Of a stretch of 64,000 bases of DNA, positions 53,358 through 61,633 are shown piece by piece. The notes below the pieces were generated by a model, which saw nothing but the letters and a program-made list of their open reading frames with translations, did no database searches and was not told where the DNA came from. The stretch comes from Sphingomonas natans (GTDB taxonomy: Bacteria; Pseudomonadota; Alphaproteobacteria; Sphingomonadales; Sphingomonadaceae). The position numbers were made by a program, and so were the translations under genes. Within the stretch, counting starts at the first letter, position 1. Each line of letters starts with the position of its first letter. The DNA lies in contig NZ_JAUOTP010000001.1 of NCBI RefSeq assembly GCF_030546695.1, forward strand, positions 496,001 through 560,000, in the 5' to 3' direction.

Positions 53358-53741
53358 CTAGCTTTCGAACGCCTCGATGATCGGGCATGGTCCCTTTGCC
53401 GAGGCGCCGCATTCGTGTGCAAGCCTGGCGAGCGACGTGCGCGCTTCGGTTAGCAACGCGATCTTCGCGTCCAGTTCGGCGATGCGCTCCAGAGTCAGCG
53501 CGCGCGCCTTCGCGCGGTCGTGGCTCGCATCGAGTGCGAGAAGTTCGCCGATAGCTTCCAACGTGAATCCCGCCGCCTGCGCCTGTCGGATGAAGCGCAG
53601 CCGGCGCAGATCGGCTTCCGCATAGCGACGGATCGCGCCGGCGCGCTCGGGCACGCGCATCAGCCCGCGTCTTTGGTAGAAGCGTATCGTCTCGACCCCG
53701 ACCCCGCCGGTCTGCGCGAGCGCGCCGATCGTGAGCTCCAT
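53358..53741 (-). CDS. MerR-family metal/redox regulator with two Cys
   Basis: A 127-residue MerR protein. Its N-terminus MELTIGALAQTGGVGVETIRFYQRRGLMRVPERAGAIRRY is the winged helix of MerR. The C-terminus keeps Cys111 and Cys119 (ECGASAKGPCPII), which correspond to two of the three mercury ligands of MerR. The third position in classic MerR (Cys82 of Tn501) reads Asp here (SHDRAKA), so mercury specificity is doubtful. It is divergent from the glutaredoxin-MauE gene, with a matching MerR-type promoter starting five bases beyond its start codon. Confidence 0.9.
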   Translation of the reverse strand: MELTIGALAQTGGVGVETIRFYQRRGLMRVPERAGAIRRYAEADLRRLRFIRQAQAAGFTLEAIGELLALDASHDRAKARALTLERIAELDAKIALLTEARTSLARLAHECGASAKGPCPIIEAFES

Positions 53742-53746
53742 CCTGC

Positions 53747-53777
53747 TTGACTCCGTACCGTGGTACGGCGGCTATAC
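53747..53777 (+). promoter_or_regulatory. MerR-type promoter with 19-bp spacer and perfect dyad
   Basis: A -35 TTGACT and a -10 CTATAC are separated by 19 bases. This overlong spacer is the hallmark of MerR-activated promoters. The spacer starts with the perfect dyad CCGTACC-GT-GGTACGG (53753-53768). It drives the glutaredoxin-MauE gene at 53811 and lies directly beside the divergent merR-type gene, so it probably also represses that gene. Confidence 0.85.
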
Positions 53778-53810
53778 GGCGGCCCGGCAAAGACCGACAG
53801 GGTGAAGACG

Positions 53811-54554
53811 ATGGTGACGACCACAGCCAAGCAGGCGACAATCTATCGGATGACGATCGGAAAGTCGGTCTGCCCGCACGGGCGCAAGGCGCTGCATCTG
53901 CTCAAGAGTCAGGGCTTTGCGGTCGAGGATCACACCTTCCGGACGCGCGAGGAGACCGACGCGTTCAAGGCCGCGCAGGGCGTGACCTCGACGCCGCAGA
54001 TCTTCATCGACGGGGAGCGTATCGGCGGCAATGACGATCTGCGCCGCTATCTAGGCAAGAAGGTCCGCGATCCCAGGGCGGTGACTCATCGGCCGGTGAT
54101 CGCGGTGTTCGCGGTGACGGCATTGATGGCGTTGGCTGCGAGCTATGGGGCGTTCGGCGCGATCGTGCCGGGGATCGTCTTCCAATGGTTCATCGCGTTC
54201 AGCATGTGCGTGCTCGCGATCCTGAAGCTGCGCGATATCGAGAGCTTCTCGAGCATGTTCCTGGGCTATGACCTGCTCGCGCGGCGATGGCTGCCTTATG
54301 CCTATCTCTACCCCTTCGGCGAGGCGCTGGCGGGGTTGCTGATGATCGCAGGCGCGCTGCGCTGGCTCTCGATCCCGATCGCGCTCTTCATCGGCACGAT
54401 CGGCGCGGTCTCGGTCATCAAGGCGGTCTATGTCGACAAACGCGACCTCAAATGCGCGTGCGTCGGCGGCGACAGCAATGTGCCGCTCGGCTTCCTGTCG
54501 CTGACCGAGAATGTGATGATGGTCGTGATGGCGCTGGTGATGCTCGTCGTCTGA
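53811..54554 (+). CDS. Glutaredoxin-MauE/DoxX fusion membrane protein
   Basis: A 247-residue fusion. Residues 1-85 are a glutaredoxin domain with a single active-site Cys in KSVCPHGRKAL and the cis-Pro motif VTSTPQIFIDGERIGG. Residues 100-247 are a four-helix MauE/DoxX-like domain with a Cys-rich CACVGG near the last helix. I chose the ATG at 53811; a GTG three codons upstream is an alternative. The promoter is a MerR-type promoter facing a MerR regulator. This suggests a metal or thiol stress-induced electron-transfer role; the substrate is unknown. Confidence 0.85.
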   Translation: MVTTTAKQATIYRMTIGKSVCPHGRKALHLLKSQGFAVEDHTFRTREETDAFKAAQGVTSTPQIFIDGERIGGNDDLRRYLGKKVRDPRAVTHRPVIAVFAVTALMALAASYGAFGAIVPGIVFQWFIAFSMCVLAILKLRDIESFSSMFLGYDLLARRWLPYAYLYPFGEALAGLLMIAGALRWLSIPIALFIGTIGAVSVIKAVYVDKRDLKCACVGGDSNVPLGFLSLTENVMMVVMALVMLVV

Positions 54555-54563
54555 GCAGCGCCC

Positions 54564-55361
54564 TCAGAAGCGGCGGACCACGCCCCAATAGGCCTCGATA
54601 TCGGGGCTCGATCGGTTGAGCCCGGCGACGCCGCCGACATCGAACTGGAGATTGTCGCCGATCTTGTAGGCGAAGGAGGCCGATGCCAGCGTTGTCGTCG
54701 CGTGCCCCGAGGGATCGCGGTCGCGGATCGCCTGCACTTCGAGCTCGAGATCGAGCTGCTTGGTCAGGCCGAAATCGACGCCGGCCGTGCTGCCCACCGC
54801 CAGATGGCGGCCATTGCCGCTCTCGTTCGCCGCCGCATCCGCCTCGGGCGTGAACTGGAGGTGGAGATCGGGATTGATCTCGAACGAGACGGGCACGAGC
54901 AGGCTCGCGCTCCAGGTGCCCGCGCCAATCGGCTGGCGGCCGACGGGGATCGACACCGACGGCAGCACCGCGAGCGAGAAGCCCTCGCCGTCCGGGTTTG
55001 CGAGGTTCTGCTTGAGGCCGAGCGTGATGTCGCCCGTCCGGTGCGCGGTCTCGATGTCGCCGCTCATCTTGTCGCGCTCGCGCTCGCGGCCATAAGCGCT
55101 CCAGCCGAGGCGGACTTCGGTCGTCGGGCCCACGCCGAAGCGGCCGAGCATGTTGCCGAGCAGGAACGTGTCGGTGCGGCTGTCGGCATTGCTGTCGTGC
55201 GTCCAGTCGGCGAGACCCGTCTCGATCTGCAAATGGCCGGCGTCCACCGTGCAGGCGGGCGTGCCGAGGCCGGGCCGATCGGTGCACAGATCGCGCAGGT
55301 CCGCCGCCGTCGCGGGTGCCGCCGCCAGCATCGTCGCCGCTATCGCCCAGATCCGCATCAT
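54564..55361 (-). CDS. MetA-pathway-of-phenol-degradation-like outer-membrane protein
   Basis: A 265-residue exported protein with a signal peptide (MMRIWAIAATMLAAAPATAA) and beta-rich porin-like repeats. It begins DLCTDRPGLGTPACTVDAGHLQIETGLADW. The short repeated strands (LGLKQNLANPDGEGFSLAVLPSVSIPVG, AGVDFGLTKQLDLELEVQAI) resemble the pfam13557/MetA-pathway transporter-like family. The ATG at 55361 is preceded by an AAGGGGCGGGG site. The frame stays open far upstream into mtgA on the other strand and is rejected there. A signal-bearing barrel fits an outer-membrane location; the substrate is unknown. Confidence 0.75.
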   Translation of the reverse strand: MMRIWAIAATMLAAAPATAADLRDLCTDRPGLGTPACTVDAGHLQIETGLADWTHDSNADSRTDTFLLGNMLGRFGVGPTTEVRLGWSAYGRERERDKMSGDIETAHRTGDITLGLKQNLANPDGEGFSLAVLPSVSIPVGRQPIGAGTWSASLLVPVSFEINPDLHLQFTPEADAAANESGNGRHLAVGSTAGVDFGLTKQLDLELEVQAIRDRDPSGHATTTLASASFAYKIGDNLQFDVGGVAGLNRSSPDIEAYWGVVRRF

Positions 55362-55445
55362 GCCCCGCCCCTTTTCGTTCGGGCAATCAAACGGACACAT
55401 TGCTAGCCTGTTCCGCTCGCGGCCTGCTTCGACTAGATCGGCGTC

Positions 55446-56165
55446 ATGGCCGCCAGCGCGAAGCGAAAATCGACGACCTCCCGCTCTTTGCCCCGCCCGC
55501 TTTTCCGCTGGCTGGTGCGCGCGATCCTGATCTTTGTCGGCGGATCGATCCTGTGGGTGATCGTCTATCGCTTCGTGCCGCCACCGATCACGCTGACCAT
55601 GATCGGCGACGTCGTCGGCGGGCGATCGATCTCGAAGGACTGGATGCCGCTGTCGCGGATGGATCCGAACATGGCGCGCGCCGCCATCGCCGCCGAGGAC
55701 GGCAATTTCTGCTCGCATCACGGCTTCGACTTCACCGCGATCCGCAAGGCCTATTCGGGCAACGAGGCGGGCAAGCGCTATCGTGGCGGCTCGACGATCA
55801 GCCAGCAGACTGCGAAGAATGCGTTCCTGTGGCAGGGGCGTTCGTGGCTTCGCAAGGGCCTCGAGACGTGGTTCACTGGGCTGATCGAACTGATCTGGGG
55901 CAAGCAGCGGATCATGGAAGTCTATCTCAACGTCGCTGAGACGGGGCTCGGCACCTACGGCGCCAATGCCGGGGCGATGCGCTATTTTCATCATGATGCG
56001 AGCCGGCTGAGCCCGACCGAGGCCGCGCGCATCGCCGCAATCCTGCCGCTCCCCAAGAAGCGCGACGCGATCGCGCCGCATGGCTTCGTCCGCAAATATG
56101 GCGACCGCATCACGCGCCGGCTCGGGCCGGTGCGGCGCGGCGGATATACCGCATGCGTCGGCTGA
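55446..56165 (+). CDS. mtgA: Monofunctional biosynthetic peptidoglycan transglycosylase
   Basis: A 239-residue GT51 enzyme that polymerises lipid II glycan strands. One N-terminal membrane helix (LVRAILIFVGGSILWVIVYRF) is followed by the catalytic Glu in AAEDGNFCSHHGFD, the second-Glu motif RGGSTISQQTAKNAFLW and KQRIMEVYLNVAETG. Length and layout match MtgA. Its 3' end overlaps the next gene (a glycosyltransferase) by 13 bases, an unusual coupling of a peptidoglycan gene with a glycosyltransferase gene. Confidence 0.96.
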   Translation: MAASAKRKSTTSRSLPRPLFRWLVRAILIFVGGSILWVIVYRFVPPPITLTMIGDVVGGRSISKDWMPLSRMDPNMARAAIAAEDGNFCSHHGFDFTAIRKAYSGNEAGKRYRGGSTISQQTAKNAFLWQGRSWLRKGLETWFTGLIELIWGKQRIMEVYLNVAETGLGTYGANAGAMRYFHHDASRLSPTEAARIAAILPLPKKRDAIAPHGFVRKYGDRITRRLGPVRRGGYTACVG

Positions 56166-57166
56166 TACGCCCGAAGCTCGCCATCGTCGTGATCGGCCGA
56201 AACGAGGGCGAGCGGCTCAAGGCGTGCCTACGCTCGGTCATCGGCGAAGGGCCGGTCGTCTATGTCGATTCGGGATCGAGCGACGGCAGCCAGGATTTCG
56301 CGCACGCGCTGGGCGCCAAAGTCATCCAGATCGACGTGCCGCATTTCACGGCGGCGCGCGCGCGCAATGCCGGCGCGTCGTTCGTCCAAGAACCCCAATT
56401 CCTCCAGTTCATCGATGGCGATTGCGAAATGCAGCCCGGCTGGATCGCGAAGGGGATGGCCGCGCTCGAGGCGGATCCCAGCCTCGCGCTCGTCTTCGGA
56501 CGGCGGCGGGAGCGCCATCCCGAGGCATCGGTCTATAATGCGCTGTGCGACGACGAGTGGGACGTGCCCGTCGGCGAAGTCGGCGCGTGCGGCGGCGATA
56601 TCCTGATCCGCGAGGTGGCCTATCGTGCGGTCGGCGGCTATCCGGAAGACATGATCGCGGGCGAGGAGCCCGACATGTCGATGCGGCTGCGCGCGGCCGG
56701 CTGGCGGCTCGCACGGATCGAGGGCGAGATGACGCTGCACGATGCGGCGATCATGCGCTTCGGCCAATGGTGGCGGCGCACCAAGCGCGCGGGCCATGCC
56801 TTCGCCGAGCTCGCCTGGCGGCACCCGAGGAGCACCTGGCCTAACTGGAGCGCGAGCGTCTGGCGCGATGTGATCTGGGGCGGACTGATCCCGGCGCTCG
56901 CCATGCTCGGGATCGTCGGCGGGCTGTTCAGGCCGGTCTTCCTGCTGATCACCGCGGCGTGCATCGCTTTGTTCCTCGTCAATATCGCCCGGATCTACCG
57001 GCGCCGGCTGGCCGAAGGGCTCCCGCCCCGCCTCGCGCGCGCCAGCGCGGTGCTGCTCATGATCGGCAAGATCCCCGAGTTCGCCGGCTTCGTCGCCTTT
57101 CACCGCGAGCGCCGGTCCGGGCGCAAGGCGGTGCTGATCGAATATAAGGACACGACGCGGGCATGA
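56153..57166 (+). CDS. Family 2 glycosyltransferase, membrane-associated
   Basis: A 337-residue GT2 enzyme. It opens KLAIVVIGRNEGERLKACLRSV, holds the nucleotide-binding VDSGSSDGS, the DxD-like FIDGDCEM, and later GGYPEDMIAGEEPDMSMRLRAAGW, typical of family 2 transferases. Two or three C-terminal hydrophobic helices (LIPALAMLGIVGGLF, FLLITAACIALFLVNI) suggest attachment to the inner membrane. Its last four bases overlap the next gene (ATGA). It probably adds a sugar in an envelope or exopolysaccharide pathway; donor and acceptor are unknown. Confidence 0.87.
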   Translation: MRRLIRPKLAIVVIGRNEGERLKACLRSVIGEGPVVYVDSGSSDGSQDFAHALGAKVIQIDVPHFTAARARNAGASFVQEPQFLQFIDGDCEMQPGWIAKGMAALEADPSLALVFGRRRERHPEASVYNALCDDEWDVPVGEVGACGGDILIREVAYRAVGGYPEDMIAGEEPDMSMRLRAAGWRLARIEGEMTLHDAAIMRFGQWWRRTKRAGHAFAELAWRHPRSTWPNWSASVWRDVIWGGLIPALAMLGIVGGLFRPVFLLITAACIALFLVNIARIYRRRLAEGLPPRLARASAVLLMIGKIPEFAGFVAFHRERRSGRKAVLIEYKDTTRA

Positions 57167-57681
57167 GCGATCGTCCCGGCCTGTTCGCGCTGATCGCCGA
57201 GGACTGGCGCGCCAACGGGCGGGACTGGACGCGTCCGGGCTTCCGCGCGCTCGCCGTCCACCGCTTCGGCGTGTGGCGGATGGGAGTGCCCCAGCCGCTG
57301 CGCGCGCCGCTCTCGATCCTCTATCGCCACCTCTTCCGCCGCTGCCGCAACATCTACGGGATCGAGCTGCCTTATTCGGTCGTCGTCGGCCGGCATGTCG
57401 TGATCGAGCATCAGGGCGGGATCGTCGTGCATGGCGCGACGGTGATCGGCGACCGCTGCATCCTGCGCCAGAATTGCACGCTCGGCATAAAGCGGATGGA
57501 TGCGCTGGCCGACGCGCCGATCCTGCACGAGGGCGTGGAGCTCGGCGCGGGCGCGGTCGTGCTCGGACGGGTCCATCTCGGCAAGGGCGCGAAGATCGGC
57601 GCCAACGCGGTCGTCCTGAGCGACGTGCCCCCGGGCGCTTTTGCGCTCGGCGTGCCCGCGACGATCCGCGCGGGCCGCTGA
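57163..57681 (+). CDS. Serine acetyltransferase-like hexapeptide acyltransferase
   Basis: A 172-residue left-handed beta-helix acetyltransferase. The N-terminal segment IAEDWRANGRDWTRPGFRALAVHRFGVWRMGVP is followed by hexapeptide repeats (VVGRHVVIEHQGGIVVHGATVIGDRCILRQNCTLG). It resembles serine O-acetyltransferase-like enzymes in polysaccharide clusters, where they acetylate sugars. It is encoded between two glycosyltransferases and coupled by overlap to the first, which favours a glycan role over cysteine synthesis. Confidence 0.83.
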   Translation: MSDRPGLFALIAEDWRANGRDWTRPGFRALAVHRFGVWRMGVPQPLRAPLSILYRHLFRRCRNIYGIELPYSVVVGRHVVIEHQGGIVVHGATVIGDRCILRQNCTLGIKRMDALADAPILHEGVELGAGAVVLGRVHLGKGAKIGANAVVLSDVPPGAFALGVPATIRAGR

Positions 57682-57683
57682 TC

Positions 57684-58715
57684 GTGGCGCGATCGATCGC
57701 GATCGTGATGGTTAATTACCGGACGCCCGAGCTCGCGCTCGCGGCGCTGGCCTCGGTTGCGGGCGAGCGCGCCGCCGAGCCGGGTCTGCGCGCGATCCTC
57801 GTCGATGGCGGCTCCGGCGACGGATCGTCCGAGACACTGGCGGCGGCGCTGCACGGATCTTCGCTCGCCGAGTGGGTCCAATTGCTCGCGCTGCCGCTCA
57901 ACGGCGGCTTCGGCTGGGCCAACAACCAGGCGATCCAGCGGCTGCTACAGGGCCACGATCCACCCGATTATATCCACCTGCTCAACCCCGATACCCGGAT
58001 CGAGACGGGCGCGGTCTCGCGGCTTGCCGACGTGCTGGACCGGAATGCGCGCTGCGGCGCGGTCGGGAGCCTGCTGCTGGAGCCGGACGGATCACCCTCG
58101 GGATCGGCCTTCGCCTTCCCTTCGGTGCGCCGCGAGCTGATCCGCGGGGGGCGCATGGCGATCCTCGAGCGCCTGTTCGCGAAGGGCAGGCTGGTTTCCT
58201 TCGGCGAGGCGGCCGATGAGGTGGAATGGGCGACGGGCGCGAGCGTGATGATGCGTGCCGCGGCGCTGCGCGGCTCGGGGCTCTTCGACACCGGCTTCTT
58301 CCTCTATTTCGAGGAGGTCGAGCTGATGTGGCGAATGCGCCGTGCGGGCTGGTCGATCCGGCACGAGCCGGCGAGCCGCATCGTCCATGTCGGCGGCGCC
58401 GCGACCGGGGTCAACGGATCGCGCCCGACCGCGCTGCGGCCGAAGCTGCCGGCTTACTGGTATGCGTCGCGCCGGCGCTTCCTGGCGCTGACGGGATCGC
58501 GCGGGCGCGCCGTGGCAGCGTCGGCGGCGTGGCTCGCCGGGCACGGGCTGCTGATGGCACGGCGAATGATCGGCAGCGCGAAGCAGCATGCGATCGTCGA
58601 GCGCGATGCGCGCAGCTTACTGAAGAACGGCTTGTTGCCGACGGTGCGGGACAGAAAGGCTGCCGTCGCGCGATGGGATGATCCGCCGGGCGAGCCGCCC
58701 GCCTGGATGGGCTGA
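57684..58715 (+). CDS. Family 2 glycosyltransferase (rhamnosyltransferase-like)
   Basis: A 343-residue GT2 enzyme with AIVMVNYRTPELALAAL, the nucleotide-binding VDGGSGDGSSE, NGGFGWANNQAI, the DxD-like HLLNPDTRIE and the late GLFDTGFFLYFEEVELMWRMRRAGW. This layout fits the rhamnosyl/dTDP-sugar type of GT2. I chose the GTG at 57684; an in-frame ATG at 57708 (MVNYRTPEL) is an alternative. It is third in the mtgA-glycosyltransferase-acetyltransferase unit and converges on lptA with seven bases between the stops. Confidence 0.86.
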   Translation: MARSIAIVMVNYRTPELALAALASVAGERAAEPGLRAILVDGGSGDGSSETLAAALHGSSLAEWVQLLALPLNGGFGWANNQAIQRLLQGHDPPDYIHLLNPDTRIETGAVSRLADVLDRNARCGAVGSLLLEPDGSPSGSAFAFPSVRRELIRGGRMAILERLFAKGRLVSFGEAADEVEWATGASVMMRAAALRGSGLFDTGFFLYFEEVELMWRMRRAGWSIRHEPASRIVHVGGAATGVNGSRPTALRPKLPAYWYASRRRFLALTGSRGRAVAASAAWLAGHGLLMARRMIGSAKQHAIVERDARSLLKNGLLPTVRDRKAAVARWDDPPGEPPAWMG

Positions 58716-58722
58716 CTCGGGC

Positions 58723-59283
58723 TTACTTCGTTGGCGCCGGTGTCGGCGCCGCCTGCGTGCGCTGTGGGACGGTGAAGCGGCCGGTAACGCGGCCGCCCTT
58801 CGCGCCGGTCACGCCGCCGCCGACGGCGCTGCCGTCCACGGTCGATCGCCCGCTGTTGAGATCGATCACGAGCCGCGCGCCGTTAACGGTATTGCCTGCG
58901 CGCACCAGCGAGACGCCGCCGATCAGCGTGATGATGCGCCGATTAAGATCATAGATGCCGAACGAGCCCTTGGCGCGCTCGCTCGGGCTGACGACGGTCA
59001 CCCCGCCCGACGCATCGATGCGCTGGATCTGCGGATCCGCATTGGGGCCAGTGCCCTTGGCATAAGCGACGGTCATCCGCGCCGCATCCATCGTCAGATC
59101 GCCTTGCACGGTATGGACATTGCCGACGAAGATCGCGCGATCGGCGCGGTCCTGCACCTCGATCCGATCGGACGTGACGTCCACCGGCGCGTTGCTGTCA
59201 TGCCCGCGCAGCAGGGACACGCCCTGCGCGGCAGCGGCAGTCGCCAGCAATGGCGACGCGACGAGAAGAAGCCCCCTGATCAT
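58723..59283 (-). CDS. lptA: Lipopolysaccharide transport periplasmic protein LptA
   Basis: A 186-residue OstA-domain periplasmic protein, the bridge of the LPS (in sphingomonads, glycosphingolipid/LPS-like) export machine. It has a signal peptide (LLLVASPLLATAAAAQ) and the repeated jelly-roll strands VTSDRIEVQDRADRAIFVGNVHTVQGDLTMDAARMTV. It overlaps lptC by four bases (ATGA). The usual next gene, lptB, does not follow here; a convergent glycosyltransferase does. A C-terminal Pro/Ala-rich tail (TQAAPTPAPTK) is present. Confidence 0.9.
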   Translation of the reverse strand: MIRGLLLVASPLLATAAAAQGVSLLRGHDSNAPVDVTSDRIEVQDRADRAIFVGNVHTVQGDLTMDAARMTVAYAKGTGPNADPQIQRIDASGGVTVVSPSERAKGSFGIYDLNRRIITLIGGVSLVRAGNTVNGARLVIDLNSGRSTVDGSAVGGGVTGAKGGRVTGRFTVPQRTQAAPTPAPTK

Positions 59284-59927
59284 CGCGCGCCTCTGGCCTG
59301 CCGCTGGACGATATGCAAGCGCGCGTGGCCGACGAGATCGACGACCTTGGTCTCCATATTGGCCTGCATCCGGTCAGCCGCGAACGTCCCGAGCGGCATC
59401 TTGCCGTCGACCGGCCCGCGGCTCTTGAGCAGGCGCGTGCGCATGTCGACGAGCACGTCGCGCGTATCGACGCGGTAGCCGCCCGCGCCATCGTAGCGCA
59501 CCGGGCCGTCCACCGCGATGCGATCGGTGTTCATGTCGTAGCGGCCGCGCGGGGCCGTCACGTCGGCCGGCCCGTCGGTTAGGCCGATCCGCGCGTGCAG
59601 CGTCTGCAGCCGCAGGATCGGATCGCGCGAGGATTGCTGGACGGCCGAAGCGGCGGTCAGGATGAAGGGCTGATTCTTGCCATCGCGCCCGCGATAGACG
59701 GCGTGGCTGACGCGCATCCGCTCCGGCGCGACATCGACGCCCTTCTTGGACAAGACGAAGCTGATGTCGCGACCGACCGTCAATGGCGCAAGCGCGAGGA
59801 AGGCGGCGATGATGCCGACCGCCGCGGGCAGAGCGACGCGTAGGATCGCCATCTGCACATCGTGACGCCCGCCCGCGATCGCCCAATCCCGGCGTTGCGC
59901 ACGGCGTTCGCTGGCGAGGAGCGACAT
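59280..59927 (-). CDS. lptC: LPS export system protein LptC
   Basis: A 215-residue single-pass membrane protein (LRVALPAAVGIIAAFLALAPL) with a periplasmic OstA-like domain: QTLHARIGLTDGPADVTAPRGRYDMNTDRIAVDGPVRYD. LptC accepts lipid from the LptBFG complex and passes it to LptA. I chose the ATG at 59927. A GTG at 59939 that overlaps the rnd stop (GTGA) would add four residues and could reflect coupling. It lies between rnd and lptA in the order seen in many alphaproteobacteria. Confidence 0.87.
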   Translation of the reverse strand: MSLLASERRAQRRDWAIAGGRHDVQMAILRVALPAAVGIIAAFLALAPLTVGRDISFVLSKKGVDVAPERMRVSHAVYRGRDGKNQPFILTAASAVQQSSRDPILRLQTLHARIGLTDGPADVTAPRGRYDMNTDRIAVDGPVRYDGAGGYRVDTRDVLVDMRTRLLKSRGPVDGKMPLGTFAADRMQANMETKVVDLVGHARLHIVQRQARGAR

Positions 59928-59935
59928 GGCCTCGG

Positions 59936-60553
59936 TCACATGTGCGCGAAGATATCGATCTCCGGCCAACCCGCGAGATCGAGATCGGCGCGGGCGGGCA
60001 GGAAATCGAAGCAGGCCTGGGCGAGCTCCATCCGGCCCTCGCGGACGAGGCGCTCGTTCAGTTTCTCGCGCAGCTGGTGAAGGAAGCGCACGTCGGACGC
60101 GGCATAATCCTTCTGTGCGTCGCTCAGCTCGGGCGCGCCCCAATCGGACGATTGCTGCTGCTTGGAGATATCCTGGCCGAGCAGCTCGCGCACCAGCTCC
60201 TTCAGCCCGTGACGATCCGTATAGGTGCGGATCAGGCGCGAGGCGATCTTGGTGCAATAAACCGGCGCCGCGACCACGCCGAGATAGTGGCGAATCGCCG
60301 CCAGATCGAAGCGCGCGAAATGATAGAGTTTGAGCCGGTTCGGATCGGACAACACCGCCCGCAGGTTCGGCGCGGCATAATCGCTGCCCGGCGAGAAGCG
60401 GACGAGATGCTCGTCCCCGCCCCCGTCCGAAATCTGAACAACGCACAGGCGATCACGCGGGGTCAGCAGCCCCATCGTCTCGGTATCGATCGCGATCGGC
60501 CCTGCGGCGAGCACATTTGCGGGCAGGTCTTCTTCATGGAAATATACGGTCAT
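59936..60553 (-). CDS. rnd: Ribonuclease D-like 3'-5' exonuclease
   Basis: A 205-residue DEDD exonuclease of the RNase D type, without the C-terminal HRDC domains of E. coli RNase D. The catalytic acidic residues are visible in IAIDTETMGL, HFARFDLAAI and the final YAASDVRFLHQL motif. This shortened form is common in alphaproteobacteria. It processes RNA 3' ends in the cytoplasm; exact substrates are unknown. It is the first gene of a unit with lptC and lptA. Confidence 0.9.
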   Translation of the reverse strand: MTVYFHEEDLPANVLAAGPIAIDTETMGLLTPRDRLCVVQISDGGGDEHLVRFSPGSDYAAPNLRAVLSDPNRLKLYHFARFDLAAIRHYLGVVAAPVYCTKIASRLIRTYTDRHGLKELVRELLGQDISKQQQSSDWGAPELSDAQKDYAASDVRFLHQLREKLNERLVREGRMELAQACFDFLPARADLDLAGWPEIDIFAHM

Positions 60554-60795
60554 GCACGGCCCTTAGGCGCGTCCGGGGATCGGCTCAATGGCATCCGACG
60601 GAGGCAAAATGAGCCAACGTGAAGCGCCGTTCACGATCATGGCGGGAAAAAGGCCGAATTCGCTCGCGAGGGGCCGGGATTTGTTGTAAGCATGTCGTAG
60701 CTTAGGCATAGACTATGCTGACCAGCCCGGTACGACTTCGCCCGTCGCGCCTGGTTCGATGCTCGGGGCGACTGACACGGAAAGATTATTGCGGC

Positions 60796-61605
60796 ATGGG
60801 TTTTGATAGAGGGCGGCGCGGCCAACGCGGTGGCAGGGACAAGCGCGACGGCTTTGGCGAGGACAACTTCGGTGGGTCCGATTTCGGCGGCGGCGGCGGT
60901 CGTGGCTATGGCGGCGGCGGTGATCGCTTCGGTGGCGGCGGCGGCTTCGGTGGCGGCGGCGATCGCTTCGGCGGTGGCGGCGGCTTCGGCGGCGGCGGCG
61001 GCGGCGGCGGTGGTTTCCGCAGCGGCGGTGGCGGCGGCTTCAGCGGCGGTGGCCGTGGCGGCGCCGGCGGCGGCATGCCCGCGCAGATGATCGGCGAGGG
61101 CAAGGGCACGGTCAAGTTCTTCAACGGCCAGAAGGGCTTCGGCTTCATCGTTCGCGATGATGGCGGCGAAGACGTGTTCGTGCACATCTCGGCGGTCGAG
61201 CAGGCTGGTCTTTCCGGTCTCGCCGACAACCAGACGCTGGAATTCACGCTCGTCGATCGCGGTGGCCGCGTCTCCGCGACCAACCTCAAGCTTGTCGGCG
61301 ATATCCTGCCCGTGACCGAAGGGCGTGCCCCGCCCCCGGCCGGTGGTGCAGGCGGTGCGCCCGCGGGTGGTCCGCAGCGTCAGCTGACGGGCGAAAAGGC
61401 CGGCGGCACGGTCAAGTTCTTCAACGCGATGAAGGGCTTCGGCTTCATCCAGCGCGATGACGGGCAGCCCGATGCGTTTGTCCACATCTCGGCTGTCGAG
61501 CGTGCGGGCATGACGACGCTCAACGAGGGCGACCGTCTCCAGTTTGAACTGGAAGTCGATCGTCGCGGCAAGTACGCAGCGGTGAACCTCGTTCCCGGCG
61601 AGTAA
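60796..61605 (+). CDS. Two-domain cold-shock protein with a Gly-rich N-terminus
   Basis: A 269-residue RNA chaperone. Residues 1-95 are an Arg/Gly- and GGF-rich low-complexity segment. Two cold-shock domains follow: about 100-170 (GTVKFFNGQKGFGFIVRDDGGEDVFVHIS) and 203-268 (GTVKFFNAMKGFGFIQRDDGQPDAFVHIS). Both keep the RNP1 KGFGFI and RNP2 VFVHIS-type RNA-binding motifs, joined by a Pro/Gly linker. I chose the ATG at 60796, where MGFDRGRRGQRGG opens the disordered region; the upstream frame looks random. A hairpin terminator follows at 61634-61673. Confidence 0.92.
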   Translation: MGFDRGRRGQRGGRDKRDGFGEDNFGGSDFGGGGGRGYGGGGDRFGGGGGFGGGGDRFGGGGGFGGGGGGGGGFRSGGGGGFSGGGRGGAGGGMPAQMIGEGKGTVKFFNGQKGFGFIVRDDGGEDVFVHISAVEQAGLSGLADNQTLEFTLVDRGGRVSATNLKLVGDILPVTEGRAPPPAGGAGGAPAGGPQRQLTGEKAGGTVKFFNAMKGFGFIQRDDGQPDAFVHISAVERAGMTTLNEGDRLQFELEVDRRGKYAAVNLVPGE

Positions 61606-61633
61606 TCGCGGGTTCGAAATACTGCTCGAAGAT

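Noticed and set aside
60890-61075. Short repeated GGCGGCGGC units resembling a small tandem-repeat or CRISPR-like array
   Set aside because: They encode the Gly-rich tail of the cold-shock protein; there are no unique spacers between fixed repeats.
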